Shown: piece after piece, positions 7,988-15,616 of the stretch
How the letters are laid out: each line of letters opens with the position of its first letter
Position numbering within the stretch: position 1 is the first letter of the stretch
From: Mucilaginibacter sp.
Lineage (GTDB): Bacteria > Bacteroidota > Bacteroidia > Sphingobacteriales > Sphingobacteriaceae
Reading direction: 5' to 3'
NCBI RefSeq assembly: GCF_028288105.1
Contig: NZ_JAQBOI010000040.1
Coordinates: forward strand, 1 to 32,835
Length of the DNA: 32,835 nucleotides
Program-made: the position numbers and the translations under genes
The notes under the pieces: generated by a model
What the model was told of the DNA's origin: nothing
Databases searched by the model: none
What the model saw: the letters and a program-made list of their open reading frames with translations, nothing else

Positions 7988-9292
7988 TTACAAACCCGAC
8001 CGGAATATCATCCTAAACGACTGGTCGCGGCTAATGTATGACACCGCCCAGTTGTACAATGTCTGCAGTTTGTTACGATAGTTTACCAATGATATCAAGT
8101 GAATAAACAACCACATAAATAAGGCAATAATGCCGCTGAAGTGTAGTTTATGCTTAAACAGGTCTACCACAGCATGGTTCCTACCTATAATGGCCATATC
8201 GCCTTTATCAAAGTATTTAAAGGCTTTTAAGGGTTTGCCTTTCGCCATAGCTATAAAGTTATTGGCAAGCGTTTTTCCTTGCTGTATGGCAACCTGCGCT
8301 ATTTGTGGGTGGCCAATAGGGTAGGCAGCATCTGTTGTAAGGATAGCGGCATCGCCAATGGCGTATATATTATCTAACCCCTGTACTTTGTTATACTGGT
8401 CGGTTATCATACGTTTACCTGCGCCCAGGCTGGTTACCGGTATCCCGTCAAATGTATTGGCCGTAATACCTGCCGCCCATATCAAGGTTTTTGATTCAAT
8501 AACTTCGCCGTTTGATAAGGTTACTTTATCGTCAACATAATCGCTTACACGGGTGTTCAGCTTAACTTTAACGCCAAGGTTAGTGAGTACTTTATAAGCC
8601 TCCTTGTGTGTTTTTTCGCTCATGGCGCCTAACAGGTTGGGGCTGCCATCAACAATATATATACCGCCGGGCTGGTTGATAAGTTCGGGGTAGTCTTTTT
8701 TGAAAATGTAGTTTTTCATTTCGGCTAACATGCCCGATACCTCAACACCTGTAGGGCCGCCACCGGCAACTACTATGGTAAGCATCTTTTTACGCTCGGC
8801 AGGGTCTTGGGTAATGGTTGCCTTTTCCAGTGTTTTTAATAAAGCGTTACGCATGCGCAGGCCATCGTCAATGGTTTTCATGGGGATGGCATTCTTTTCA
8901 ATATTTTCGTTACCGAAGAAATTGGTTTTGGCGCCTGTTGCAAACACCAGGTAATCGTAACTTATTTCGCCGTCTTTTAAATAAACGGTTTGGCTGGCCG
9001 GGTCAATTTTTACCGGTTCGCCCATACGGAAGCTAATTTGATCCTTACGAAATAATTTACGGAAAGGATAACTGATGCTTGATGGTTCCAGGAAACTGGT
9101 TGATACCTGGTAAAGCAGTGGAGGGAAGTAATTGTAGTTGTTTTTATCTACCAGGGTAACCTGGTAGTTTTTGTTTTTTGCCACGTTTTGTGCAAAGTTT
9201 ACACCGGCAAACCCTCCCCCAATAACCACAATTTTTTTAGCAATGCCAAGCCTGTCGCCTGTTGCATCTGCCGGGTTAGAAAGATCGCTCAT
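7988..9292 (-). CDS. ndh: Type II NADH dehydrogenase (NAD(P)/FAD-dependent oxidoreductase)
   Basis: 434 aa, normal for NDH-2. Two dinucleotide-binding folds are visible: FAD motif IVVIGGGFAG at 21-30 and NAD(P)H motif VAGGGPTGVEVSG at 175-187, plus the late FAD signature YAIGDAA. Near the C-terminus a hydrophobic stretch (about 390-415, FSGIIALFMWLFIHLISLVNY) would attach the enzyme to the cytoplasmic face of the inner membrane. It oxidises NADH and reduces quinone without pumping protons. It is read as a single gene: the sigma factor gene upstream is closed off by a strong terminator and the TetR operators lie downstream. No promoter with both boxes could be found in the 130 bp upstream. Confidence 0.9.
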   Translation of the reverse strand: MSDLSNPADATGDRLGIAKKIVVIGGGFAGVNFAQNVAKNKNYQVTLVDKNNYNYFPPLLYQVSTSFLEPSSISYPFRKLFRKDQISFRMGEPVKIDPASQTVYLKDGEISYDYLVFATGAKTNFFGNENIEKNAIPMKTIDDGLRMRNALLKTLEKATITQDPAERKKMLTIVVAGGGPTGVEVSGMLAEMKNYIFKKDYPELINQPGGIYIVDGSPNLLGAMSEKTHKEAYKVLTNLGVKVKLNTRVSDYVDDKVTLSNGEVIESKTLIWAAGITANTFDGIPVTSLGAGKRMITDQYNKVQGLDNIYAIGDAAILTTDAAYPIGHPQIAQVAIQQGKTLANNFIAMAKGKPLKAFKYFDKGDMAIIGRNHAVVDLFKHKLHFSGIIALFMWLFIHLISLVNYRNKLQTLYNWAVSYISRDQSFRMIFRSGL

Positions 9293-9425
9293 TTCTGTAG
9301 ATTTATGTTTGTCACCATTATAAATGACGATGTAAATATACTTATTGTATTTTATACACTATGTAGTATTTGGCATATTTTACACAACGCTGATAGTGTG
9401 AAAGTAAGCAAATTAACGGCCACAA

Positions 9426-9460
9426 AAAAACCGCTTTTAAACAAGTTAAAAGCGGTTTTT
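9426..9460 (-). terminator. Rho-independent terminator of the sigma factor gene
   Basis: Perfect 15-bp inverted repeat (9426-9440 and 9446-9460; core ACCGCTTTTAA) with loop ACAAG. Reading the minus strand it follows the sigma factor stop by 25 bp and runs into a T-tract (complement of the A-run at 9424-9430). The symmetrical T-runs mean it could work in both directions. Confidence 0.88.
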
Positions 9461-9485
9461 AATATTGCTGCGAGAGCGGTATTGG

Positions 9486-10343
9486 CTACAAATAAGATTG
9501 CAGCGCACCACTGCGCGATGATTGTTTTATACGTTGCAGCGCCTTGTCTTTTATCTGACGAACACGTTCGCGGGTTAGTACAAATTTCTCGCCTATTTCT
9601 TCTAAGGTATGGGTATTGTTGTTACCTAAACCGTAAAATAATACAAGAACTTCGCGGTCGCGCTCGCCTAATTTAGATAGGGAACGTGCCAGCTCGGTAG
9701 CAAGCGAATCATGTATCAGCATGCTATCTGTAGTAGGGTCGTCGTTATGCATTACATCCAGCAAAGTGCCTTCTTCACCTTGTTGAAAAGGCGCGTCGAT
9801 AGATACCTGGCGGCCCGAATTACGTAACGAGTCGGCGATTTTTTCAACCGTAGTTTCCAGGCATTCTGCCAGTTCTTCGGGTGTAGCTTCGCGCTCAAAT
9901 TCCTGCTCCAGTTTTGACTGTGTTTTGCGGATCTTGCTTAATGTACCAATTTGGTTCAATGGCAACCTAACCGAGCGTGATTGATCTGATATGGCCGAAA
10001 TAATAGATTGACGGATCCACCATACCGCGTATGATATAAACTTAAAACCTTTAGTTTCATCAAAACGACGGGCGGCTTTTATCAGACCAAGGTTTCCCTC
10101 GTTAATAAGGTCGCCAAGGGTAATACCCTGATTTTGATATTGTTTTGCTACAGATACCACAAAACGAAGGTTAGCTTTTGTAAGGCGCTCTAATGCTGCC
10201 TGGTCGCCTTCGCGTATTTTTTGTGCCAGGATAACTTCTTCCTGAGCAGTGATGAGGTCTACTTTACCGATCTCTGTTAAGTATTTATCAAGCGATTGGG
10301 TCTCGCGGTTGGTAATGGATTGACTTATCTTAAGTTGTCTCAT
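9486..10343 (-). CDS. rpoD: Primary RNA polymerase sigma factor (sigma-70 family, RpoD/SigA)
   Basis: 285 aa, the length usual for Bacteroidota primary sigma factors, which lack the acidic region 1.1 and the long non-conserved region. Regions in order: 1.2 (about 17-45), 2.1-2.4 (about 50-120, with [32 protein letters not shown] and the -10-melting [11 protein letters not shown]), region 3 (about 130-200) and region 4.1-4.2 (about 225-280, helix-turn-helix with [17 protein letters not shown]). It directs core polymerase to housekeeping promoters; the TAnnTTTG boxes elsewhere in this window fit its known specificity. It is monocistronic, with a terminator after it and the cold-shock terminator upstream. 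The ATG at 10343 gives the normal N-terminus [18 protein letters not shown]. Confidence 0.95.
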   Translation of the reverse strand: MRQLKISQSITNRETQSLDKYLTEIGKVDLITAQEEVILAQKIREGDQAALERLTKANLRFVVSVAKQYQNQGITLGDLINEGNLGLIKAARRFDETKGFKFISYAVWWIRQSIISAISDQSRSVRLPLNQIGTLSKIRKTQSKLEQEFEREATPEELAECLETTVEKIADSLRNSGRQVSIDAPFQQGEEGTLLDVMHNDDPTTDSMLIHDSLATELARSLSKLGERDREVLVLFYGLGNNNTHTLEEIGEKFVLTRERVRQIKDKALQRIKQSSRSGALQSYL

Positions 10344-10444
10344 TTAATGGGGAATAATGCGGCTATAATGCCGGCAATTAAACAATTTGCTAAACTTTAA
10401 AAGAGCGGGGACGGGTACTTTTGAATGGCCCGGAAAAAAAATAA

Positions 10445-10472
10445 AAGCATTCTCCGATTAAAGAGAATGCTT
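10445..10472 (-). terminator. Rho-independent terminator of the cold-shock gene
   Basis: AAGCATTCTC (10445-10454) and GAGAATGCTT (10463-10472) form a perfect 10-bp stem with an 8-nt loop. On the minus strand it begins 22 bp after the cold-shock stop and is followed by a T-rich run (complement of the A-run around 10434-10446). Confidence 0.85.
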
Positions 10473-10494
10473 CACGATCATTAATTATAGTGTA

Positions 10495-10686
10495 TTAAGC
10501 TACTTTAACTTTTACCGCGTTAGGGCCTTTTTTGCCTTCTTCTACTTCATACTGTACAGTATCATTCTCGCGTATGCGATCAACTAAACCTGATGAGTGA
10601 ACAAACACTTCTTTGCCACCGTTACTTGGGGTGATGAATCCAAAACCCTTTTCTTCGTTAAAAAATTTTACTGTTCCTTGTTGCAT
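10495..10686 (-). CDS. Cold-shock domain protein (CspA family)
   Basis: 63 aa, a complete single cold-shock domain. The RNA-binding motifs are present: RNP1 KGFGFI (13-18) and RNP2 VFVH (27-30), in the expected five-strand OB fold beginning QQGTVKFFNEEKG. It binds single-stranded RNA or DNA and is expected to act as an RNA chaperone in the cytoplasm. It is monocistronic and ends in its own terminator. Unlike E. coli cspA, there is no sign of a long 5' leader if the -7 box at 10707-10714 is used. Which of the several Csp paralogues common in this phylum it is cannot be told. Confidence 0.95.
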   Translation of the reverse strand: MQQGTVKFFNEEKGFGFITPSNGGKEVFVHSSGLVDRIRENDTVQYEVEEGKKGPNAVKVKVA

Positions 10687-10706
10687 TATATTGATTTAAA
10701 TAGTGA

Positions 10707-10714
10707 CAAATATA
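10707..10714 (-). promoter_or_regulatory. Probable -7 box of the cold-shock gene
   Basis: TATATTTG on the minus strand, a perfect TAnnTTTG, 20 bp before the start codon. No TTTG is visible at the -33 distance, so the box is only probable. The rest of the 260-bp gap to msrA (10687-10946) holds the msrA promoter and otherwise AT-rich sequence in which I see nothing. Confidence 0.5.
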
Positions 10715-10834
10715 CCTTAAATTATTCATTAATTAGTATAAATATGTAATTGATACACTTTTAGTTATAGTCAAGGTGTGTTTATAGCTAAAAATGACAA
10801 TGAATTGTTTTTCGCGCTGATCAAACATTATCTA

Positions 10835-10866
10835 TTTGTCAACCAATCATCACAATATTATGTTTG
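10835..10866 (+). promoter_or_regulatory. msrAB promoter, full Bacteroidota consensus
   Basis: TTTG (10835-10838), 20 bp, TATGTTTG (10859-10866): both elements perfect at the standard spacing. Transcription should begin near 10873, leaving a leader of about 75 nt before the msrA start. No repeated operator sequence was noticed around it. Confidence 0.75.
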
Positions 10867-10946
10867 CACCAATCTGCAAATACCTGCAGCGCTTTTTTAC
10901 GTTTATAGTGCAATGATGGTAAACCAGCATCATTTTCAAAATATAT

Positions 10947-11579
10947 ATGAAGAAAATAATCTTTCAAATAGCCCTATTATTAATCAGCGGCGTGGCTGCT
11001 TTTGCAGGCACAACTCCAAATCCCCCAACCAATGCTAAGGCTAAAATTGATACTGCCACATTTGCCACAGGCTGCTTTTGGTGTACCGAAGCAAAGTTTC
11101 AGCAACTAAGAGGTGTTAAAAAAGTGGTTTCGGGCTTTAGCGGGGGCAAAGTTGCCAACCCAACTTACGAGCAGGTTTGTACCGGTACCACCGGCCATGC
11201 CGAAGCTTGCAATATCATCTATGATCCATCGCAAATAAGTTATGATGAATTGCTGGCTGCATTCTTTGTAGCGCATGACCCAACACAGCTTAACCGCCAG
11301 GGTAATGATGTAGGCACGCAATACCGGTCGGCTATATTTTATCACAACGCGGCCCAAAAGCAAAAAGCCGAATACTACATTGGTAAATTAAATGCCGAAA
11401 AGGCTTATAAAAACAAAATAGTTACTCAGGTAAGCCCTTACACGGCTTTTTATAAGGCCGAAGATTACCACCAGAATTACTTTAACCAAAATAAAGGCAG
11501 CAACCCATACTGTAAATATGTAATACAGCCCGAACTGGATAAGTTTAAAAAAGTATTCAAAAACAAACTGAAGAACTAA
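10947..11579 (+). CDS. msrA: Peptide methionine-S-sulfoxide reductase MsrA, exported
   Basis: 210 aa: a signal peptide (about 1-20, cleavage near AAFA-G), a short Pro/Asn-rich linker and a complete MsrA domain. The active-site motif GCFWC is at 42-46 with catalytic C43, followed by TEAKFQQLRGVKKVVSGFSGG, the family signature. The usual later elements GTTGHAEA and DVGTQYRS are present, and a C-terminal NPYCKYV offers a likely resolving cysteine. It reduces the S-epimer of methionine sulfoxide in proteins; the signal peptide places it in the periplasm. Its stop is followed after 2 bp by msrB, so the two are one transcription unit. Confidence 0.95.
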   Translation: MKKIIFQIALLLISGVAAFAGTTPNPPTNAKAKIDTATFATGCFWCTEAKFQQLRGVKKVVSGFSGGKVANPTYEQVCTGTTGHAEACNIIYDPSQISYDELLAAFFVAHDPTQLNRQGNDVGTQYRSAIFYHNAAQKQKAEYYIGKLNAEKAYKNKIVTQVSPYTAFYKAEDYHQNYFNQNKGSNPYCKYVIQPELDKFKKVFKNKLKN

Positions 11580-11581
11580 AA

Positions 11582-12088
11582 ATGAAACCGATATACATCA
11601 CCGTGTTATTATTACTGTGCTTTACCTGCACGTTTGCGCAGCATTTAAAAAGCGCGAAAGGCCACGAGAATAACCCATACTATTCCAATACAGATACCAG
11701 CCCCATAAAGGTATCAGATACCGAGTGGAAAAAGATACTGCCGCCTGCATTGTACGCGACCGCCCGTGAACAGGCCACAGAACGCCCTTTTACGGGTCAG
11801 TTTTGGAACAAAAGCGCCAAAGGAACCTACTATTGTGCTGTTTGCGGTAACAAACTATTCAGGTCTGATGCTAAGTTTGCAAGCAACTGCGGCTGGCCAA
11901 GTTTTTACGAACCGGTAAGGAAGAACAGCGTAATTTATAAAGAAGATAATTCGGTTGGGATGGAACGTACCGAGGTGATCTGCGCGCGATGCAATTCGCA
12001 CCTGGGGCATATATTTGATGATGGCCCGGCACCCACCTATAAAAGGTTTTGCATGAACTCCGTTTCTTTAGATTTTCAGCCAGACTGA
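11582..12088 (+). CDS. msrB: Peptide methionine-R-sulfoxide reductase MsrB, exported
   Basis: 168 aa. Residues 1-19 form a signal peptide ending CTFA-Q; Cys residues at 13 and 16 sit inside it, but there is no convincing lipobox. The SelR/MsrB domain shows the four zinc cysteines in two CxxC pairs (C85/C88 in CAVC and C134/C137 in CARC), the GWPSF loop (104-108) and the catalytic Cys157 in RFCMNS, a true cysteine rather than selenocysteine. Cys103 next to GWP is a candidate for disulfide recycling. It reduces the R-epimer of methionine sulfoxide, complementing MsrA in the same compartment. Reductant would have to come from a periplasmic thioredoxin-like protein not encoded here. Confidence 0.94.
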   Translation: MKPIYITVLLLLCFTCTFAQHLKSAKGHENNPYYSNTDTSPIKVSDTEWKKILPPALYATAREQATERPFTGQFWNKSAKGTYYCAVCGNKLFRSDAKFASNCGWPSFYEPVRKNSVIYKEDNSVGMERTEVICARCNSHLGHIFDDGPAPTYKRFCMNSVSLDFQPD

Positions 12089-12125
12089 TAAGAAGTATAT
12101 TTAGCATTTAAGACAGGCAACTATC

Positions 12126-12170
12126 CATCAACCGGCACCGTAATGTTTATAGCAAAACTACCGGTTGATG
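12126..12170 (+). promoter_or_regulatory. Inverted repeat occluding the sugar-transferase start codon
   Basis: CATCAACCGG (12126-12135) and CCGGTTGATG (12161-12170) are perfect 10-bp complements separated by 25 nt. The last three bases of the right arm are the ATG of the sugar transferase gene. In RNA the stem would hide the start, suggesting translational control; as DNA it could equally be an operator. The 7-of-8 -7-like box TATATTTA at 12096-12103 would place a transcription start just before it. Confidence 0.5.
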
Positions 12171-12893
12171 ATATTTACTAACGATAATCTATTAGAATTT
12201 AAAAAGGGTTACGGCCAGCCATATATTGACAATTCCCGGCAGGGGATAGCTATAAACCATACAAAAAACCTTCATAATTTATCAGGTTCACCGCTTGTAA
12301 AAAAGCACAATATTATACTTAAACGGATAATAGATGTGGCTATGTCTGCCACGGTAACTGTATTCCTGCTTTCGTGGTTGTTACCGGTGTTAGCCCTAAT
12401 GATAAAACTGGATTCGCCAGGGCCGGTGTTTTTTATACAAAAGAGAAACAAGAGAAATGGCAGGATCTTTAATTGCATTAAACTGCGCACCATGCTTGTC
12501 GAAACAAATGGCGATAGTTTATCGCCCTTAACAGATGCCGGGCGGATCACCACATTAGGCAGGTTTTTACGCAAAAGCCATTTAGACGAATTACCGCAGT
12601 TTATTAATGTGCTTATCGGCGATATGTCTGTTGTAGGGCCAAGGCCGCACATGCTGTCCGAAAATGAAAAGTTTAGCGAGTTGTTAGAGAGTTATAACAA
12701 TCGCCATCATGTAAAACCGGGCATAACCGGCTTGGCACAATCTCATGGTTTTTATGGCCCCATCATTGATATACAGCACCTGAACGGAAAGACCGAATAT
12801 GATATTTTTTACATCAAAAACTGGTCGGCCCTGATGGATGCAAAAATAGTGTTCAGAACTATTGGCCATACTTTGAAGAAACTACAATCCTGA
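12168..12893 (+). CDS. Undecaprenyl-phosphate sugar phosphotransferase (bacterial sugar transferase family)
   Basis: 241 aa from the ATG at 12168; a TTG directly before it is less likely. One hydrophobic segment (about 59-80) precedes the conserved cytoplasmic domain with DSPGPVFFIQKR, KLRTM, the catalytic Asp-Glu pair D140-E141 in SHLDELPQ, and SVVGPRP. This is the short, single-membrane-segment (PglC/ExoY-like) form rather than the longer WbaP/WcaJ form. It transfers a sugar phosphate from a UDP-sugar to undecaprenyl phosphate, the first step of lipid-linked glycan synthesis. The N-terminal 45 residues are an unusual extension without recognisable domain. It opens a three-gene + strand unit with an ABC exporter and a GT4. 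The donor sugar cannot be read from sequence. Confidence 0.92.
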   Translation: MIFTNDNLLEFKKGYGQPYIDNSRQGIAINHTKNLHNLSGSPLVKKHNIILKRIIDVAMSATVTVFLLSWLLPVLALMIKLDSPGPVFFIQKRNKRNGRIFNCIKLRTMLVETNGDSLSPLTDAGRITTLGRFLRKSHLDELPQFINVLIGDMSVVGPRPHMLSENEKFSELLESYNNRHHVKPGITGLAQSHGFYGPIIDIQHLNGKTEYDIFYIKNWSALMDAKIVFRTIGHTLKKLQS

Positions 12894-12903
12894 TCCAAAA
12901 GCT

Positions 12904-14565
12904 TTGAAATATCTTGCCACAGCCATTTTAAGCATACTTAATAAGCAGGAAAAGCAAAAGATAGGCAGCCTGATCATACTCGACCTGGTTATAGGCATAC
13001 TTGACATCGCTTTTTTAGGGGGCATGTTATTGGTTATAAATTTTTATACCAACGGCGGGGCTGCTACTCCACCGGTTATCACACAATATTTTAATAAAGA
13101 TTCCTTGCTGCTAATCAGCGGGTTTTTCCTGCTTTTTGGGTTGAAGAACTGGTTGGGTTACCGCATAACCAGGTCACAAAACTTTTTCTTTTACCGGGTA
13201 GCCTCGCGCTTATCTGACAGGAATATAAGGCAGTATTTAAAAGATAGCTACATCCGGTTTATCAATGTAGATTCATCCGTGCTTATTCGTAAAATAAGCC
13301 AGCAGCCCATCGAGTTCAGCAATTATATCCTCACCAATGTGCAGCAGGTGGTATCACAAAGCATCCTGATATTTTTCACCATTGTTGCTATTCTGTTCTA
13401 TCACCCATCGCTGTTTTTACTGCTTTTTGTGTTGCTGTTGCCCCCCGTGGTTTTGCTGGCCTGGTTCATCAGGAAACGATTAAAAAACATACGTGCCGAT
13501 AATAAAATAACCAGCGAAAAAACAATCCAGCATCTGCAGGAAACATTAGCCGGATACGTAGAAAGCAATGTTTTTGGGAAGGATGATTTTTTTGTAAATC
13601 GGTACTACGGCTATCAAAACAGACTAAACGAAAATATTGCCACCCAGCAAACTTTACAGGGGCTGCCATCACGGTTGATAGAGGTATTCGCTATCCTCGG
13701 TTTTTTTATACTGGTTGCTATTAATAAATGGAGCGCCAACTCCCCCGGTATCAATCTGCTGAATATCGGCATTTTTATGGCCGCATCATATAAGATCATC
13801 CCCGGGATAGTAAAAATACTGAACAGCACAGGGCAGATAAAAGCCTATGAGTTTACCCTGAAGGACCTGCAGCCATCAGCAGAAATTACACAGGAGAGTA
13901 CATCATACCTTCCGGCACCTATAACCTCTTTAAATTTTTATAAGGTAGCTTTCGGGTTTAAAGATCGGCAGGTTTTAAATAATTGCAGTTTTGAAATAGG
14001 TGCAGGTGACATGGCGGGTATCTCGGGACATTCCGGCTTAGGTAAAACTACTATAGTTAATTTGTTGCTTGGTTTTTTAGATCAGGATGCCGGCGTTATC
14101 ATGATCAATGATACTATAACCGATAAGGCTGACAGGCAAAATTACTGGCCGCGTATATCGTATGTTAAACAGCAGGGCTTTTTTATAAACGATACCATTC
14201 TTAAAAATATAGTTCTAACGGATGGCACGTATAATGCGGGTAAATTGGCCGAAGCAGTTAGCATTTGCAGCATTGATAATATGCTGATTGAATATCCCGA
14301 AGGCATAAACAAACTTATTACCGAGAACGGCAAAAACATGAGTGGCGGCCAGCGACAAAGAATAGTTCTTGCCCGTGCGTTATACCACGATTTTGATATG
14401 TTGATACTGGATGAACCTTTTAATGAAATGGATGCCGCAGCAGAAAACATTATCCTAAGCAGGTTAAAGCAATTTACGCAACAAGGAAAGATAATACTCT
14501 TCATTACCCATAACCAGGAAAGCCTGGCTTTCTGCAACAAAATTATTCTACCCAATGGCAACTGA
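12904..14565 (+). CDS. ABC transporter with fused membrane and ATPase domains (PglK-like flippase candidate)
   Basis: 553 aa, start TTG at 12904 (no nearby ATG; the reading then begins with a good amphipathic helix). Residues about 20-310 are a six-helix ABC exporter membrane domain. The ATPase domain has Walker A GHSGLGKT (375-382), signature MSGGQRQR (479-486), Walker B LILDEP (500-505), D-loop-like NEMD instead of SALD, and the switch His536. Size and setting, between a PglC-like phosphoglycosyl transferase and a glycosyltransferase, resemble Campylobacter PglK, which flips lipid-linked oligosaccharide across the inner membrane. No Wzx-type flippase is seen in the window, which supports that role. 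Gap to the upstream gene is 10 bp; its end overlaps the next start by 11 bp. Confidence 0.87.
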   Translation: MKYLATAILSILNKQEKQKIGSLIILDLVIGILDIAFLGGMLLVINFYTNGGAATPPVITQYFNKDSLLLISGFFLLFGLKNWLGYRITRSQNFFFYRVASRLSDRNIRQYLKDSYIRFINVDSSVLIRKISQQPIEFSNYILTNVQQVVSQSILIFFTIVAILFYHPSLFLLLFVLLLPPVVLLAWFIRKRLKNIRADNKITSEKTIQHLQETLAGYVESNVFGKDDFFVNRYYGYQNRLNENIATQQTLQGLPSRLIEVFAILGFFILVAINKWSANSPGINLLNIGIFMAASYKIIPGIVKILNSTGQIKAYEFTLKDLQPSAEITQESTSYLPAPITSLNFYKVAFGFKDRQVLNNCSFEIGAGDMAGISGHSGLGKTTIVNLLLGFLDQDAGVIMINDTITDKADRQNYWPRISYVKQQGFFINDTILKNIVLTDGTYNAGKLAEAVSICSIDNMLIEYPEGINKLITENGKNMSGGQRQRIVLARALYHDFDMLILDEPFNEMDAAAENIILSRLKQFTQQGKIILFITHNQESLAFCNKIILPNGN

Positions 14566-15616
14566 TAAACCCCAGGCCCTTATCATACTTACACCCGGTT
14601 TCCCCGCCAATGAAGCCGACAGCACCTGTATTACGCCGCTGCAAGTATTTGTAAAATCACTTCAGCAAAATTATCCGGGCGTTAAGATCATTGTACTAAC
14701 TTTTCAATACCCATTTGTTGCGGAAAATTATAGGTGGAACAATGTAAATGTGATTGCGTTTGGTGGCAAAGGGAAGGGTAAGCTTTTCCGCTTGATGGTA
14801 TGGTTTCGGGTTTGGCAACGTTTAAAAAAGTTAAACAGGCAATACCACATCATAGGCTTGTTAAGCTTTTGGCTGAACGAATGCGCTTTTATAGGCAGCA
14901 AGTTTGCCCGGCTTAAAGGCTTAAAACATTATTGCTGGCTGCTTGGGCAGGATGCAAAAGCGGGCAATGGTTACGTGCCCCGTTTAAACATGAAAGGCGA
15001 TGAGTTGATTGCCATATCAGATTTTATTGTAAAAGAATACAACAGAAACTACAATGTAAAGCCAGAACATGTTATCCCGATAGGGCTGGATACTTCCTTA
15101 TTTGGTAAGGGTGAAATTGAAAAAGATATAGACATTATAGGCGTTGGCTCGCTGATACCCCTTAAACAGTACCACATTTTTGTAGAAACAATTAGTTTGT
15201 TAAAAGTGTACTATCCTAATATAAAAGTCATTATCTGTGGCGATGGGCCAAAAATGGGGCGTTTATCGGCAATGATAAAATCTTTCGGACTTGAAAATAA
15301 TTTAGTGCTAAAGGGCGAATTACCGTACCCGGAAATATTAAAATTAATGCAGCGTTCAAAAATATTGCTGCATACCTCTGCCTATGAGGGGTTCGGTTAT
15401 GTAAACCTTGAAGCGCTGTATGCCGGGGCCAGTGTAGTAAGTTTTGTAAAGCCCATGGATGAACCCGTACCCAACTGGCATATTGTAAATAATGAGAAGG
15501 ATATGATGCAAAAAGTAAAAGCCATTTTATCTGATACCAAACACAGTCCCCGGGCAATATTACCGTATAATGTAACTGATAGTGCAAAGGCTATGATGGC
15601 GCTTTTCGGTTTATAG
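14555..15616 (+). CDS. Glycosyltransferase family 4 protein
   Basis: 353 aa, two Rossmann halves of a GT-B enzyme. The C-terminal half shows the retaining-GT4 nucleotide-sugar region: VGSLIPLKQ around 190-200, VIICGDGP (about 227-234) and the E-x7-E motif E278-GFGYVNL-E286. The N-terminal acceptor half begins LIILTPGFPANE. It probably adds a sugar to the lipid-linked intermediate made by the upstream transferase, on the cytoplasmic side. Its start overlaps the ABC transporter stop by 11 bp, indicating translational coupling. Its last 6 bp overlap the end of the convergent glycosyltransferase gene, leaving no space for a terminator. Confidence 0.9.
   Translation: MATDKPQALIILTPGFPANEADSTCITPLQVFVKSLQQNYPGVKIIVLTFQYPFVAENYRWNNVNVIAFGGKGKGKLFRLMVWFRVWQRLKKLNRQYHIIGLLSFWLNECAFIGSKFARLKGLKHYCWLLGQDAKAGNGYVPRLNMKGDELIAISDFIVKEYNRNYNVKPEHVIPIGLDTSLFGKGEIEKDIDIIGVGSLIPLKQYHIFVETISLLKVYYPNIKVIICGDGPKMGRLSAMIKSFGLENNLVLKGELPYPEILKLMQRSKILLHTSAYEGFGYVNLEALYAGASVVSFVKPMDEPVPNWHIVNNEKDMMQKVKAILSDTKHSPRAILPYNVTDSAKAMMALFGL

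Noticed and set aside
9188-9676. A 162-codon + strand open frame opposite the end of the sigma factor and start of the NADH dehydrogenase gene
   Set aside because: It spans the sigma factor terminator, has no family resemblance, and both opposite-strand genes are well-supported; it is a chance antisense frame.
10778-11038. An 86-codon + strand frame covering the msrA promoter and start
   Set aside because: It overlaps the msrA signal peptide in another frame and lies over a perfect promoter.
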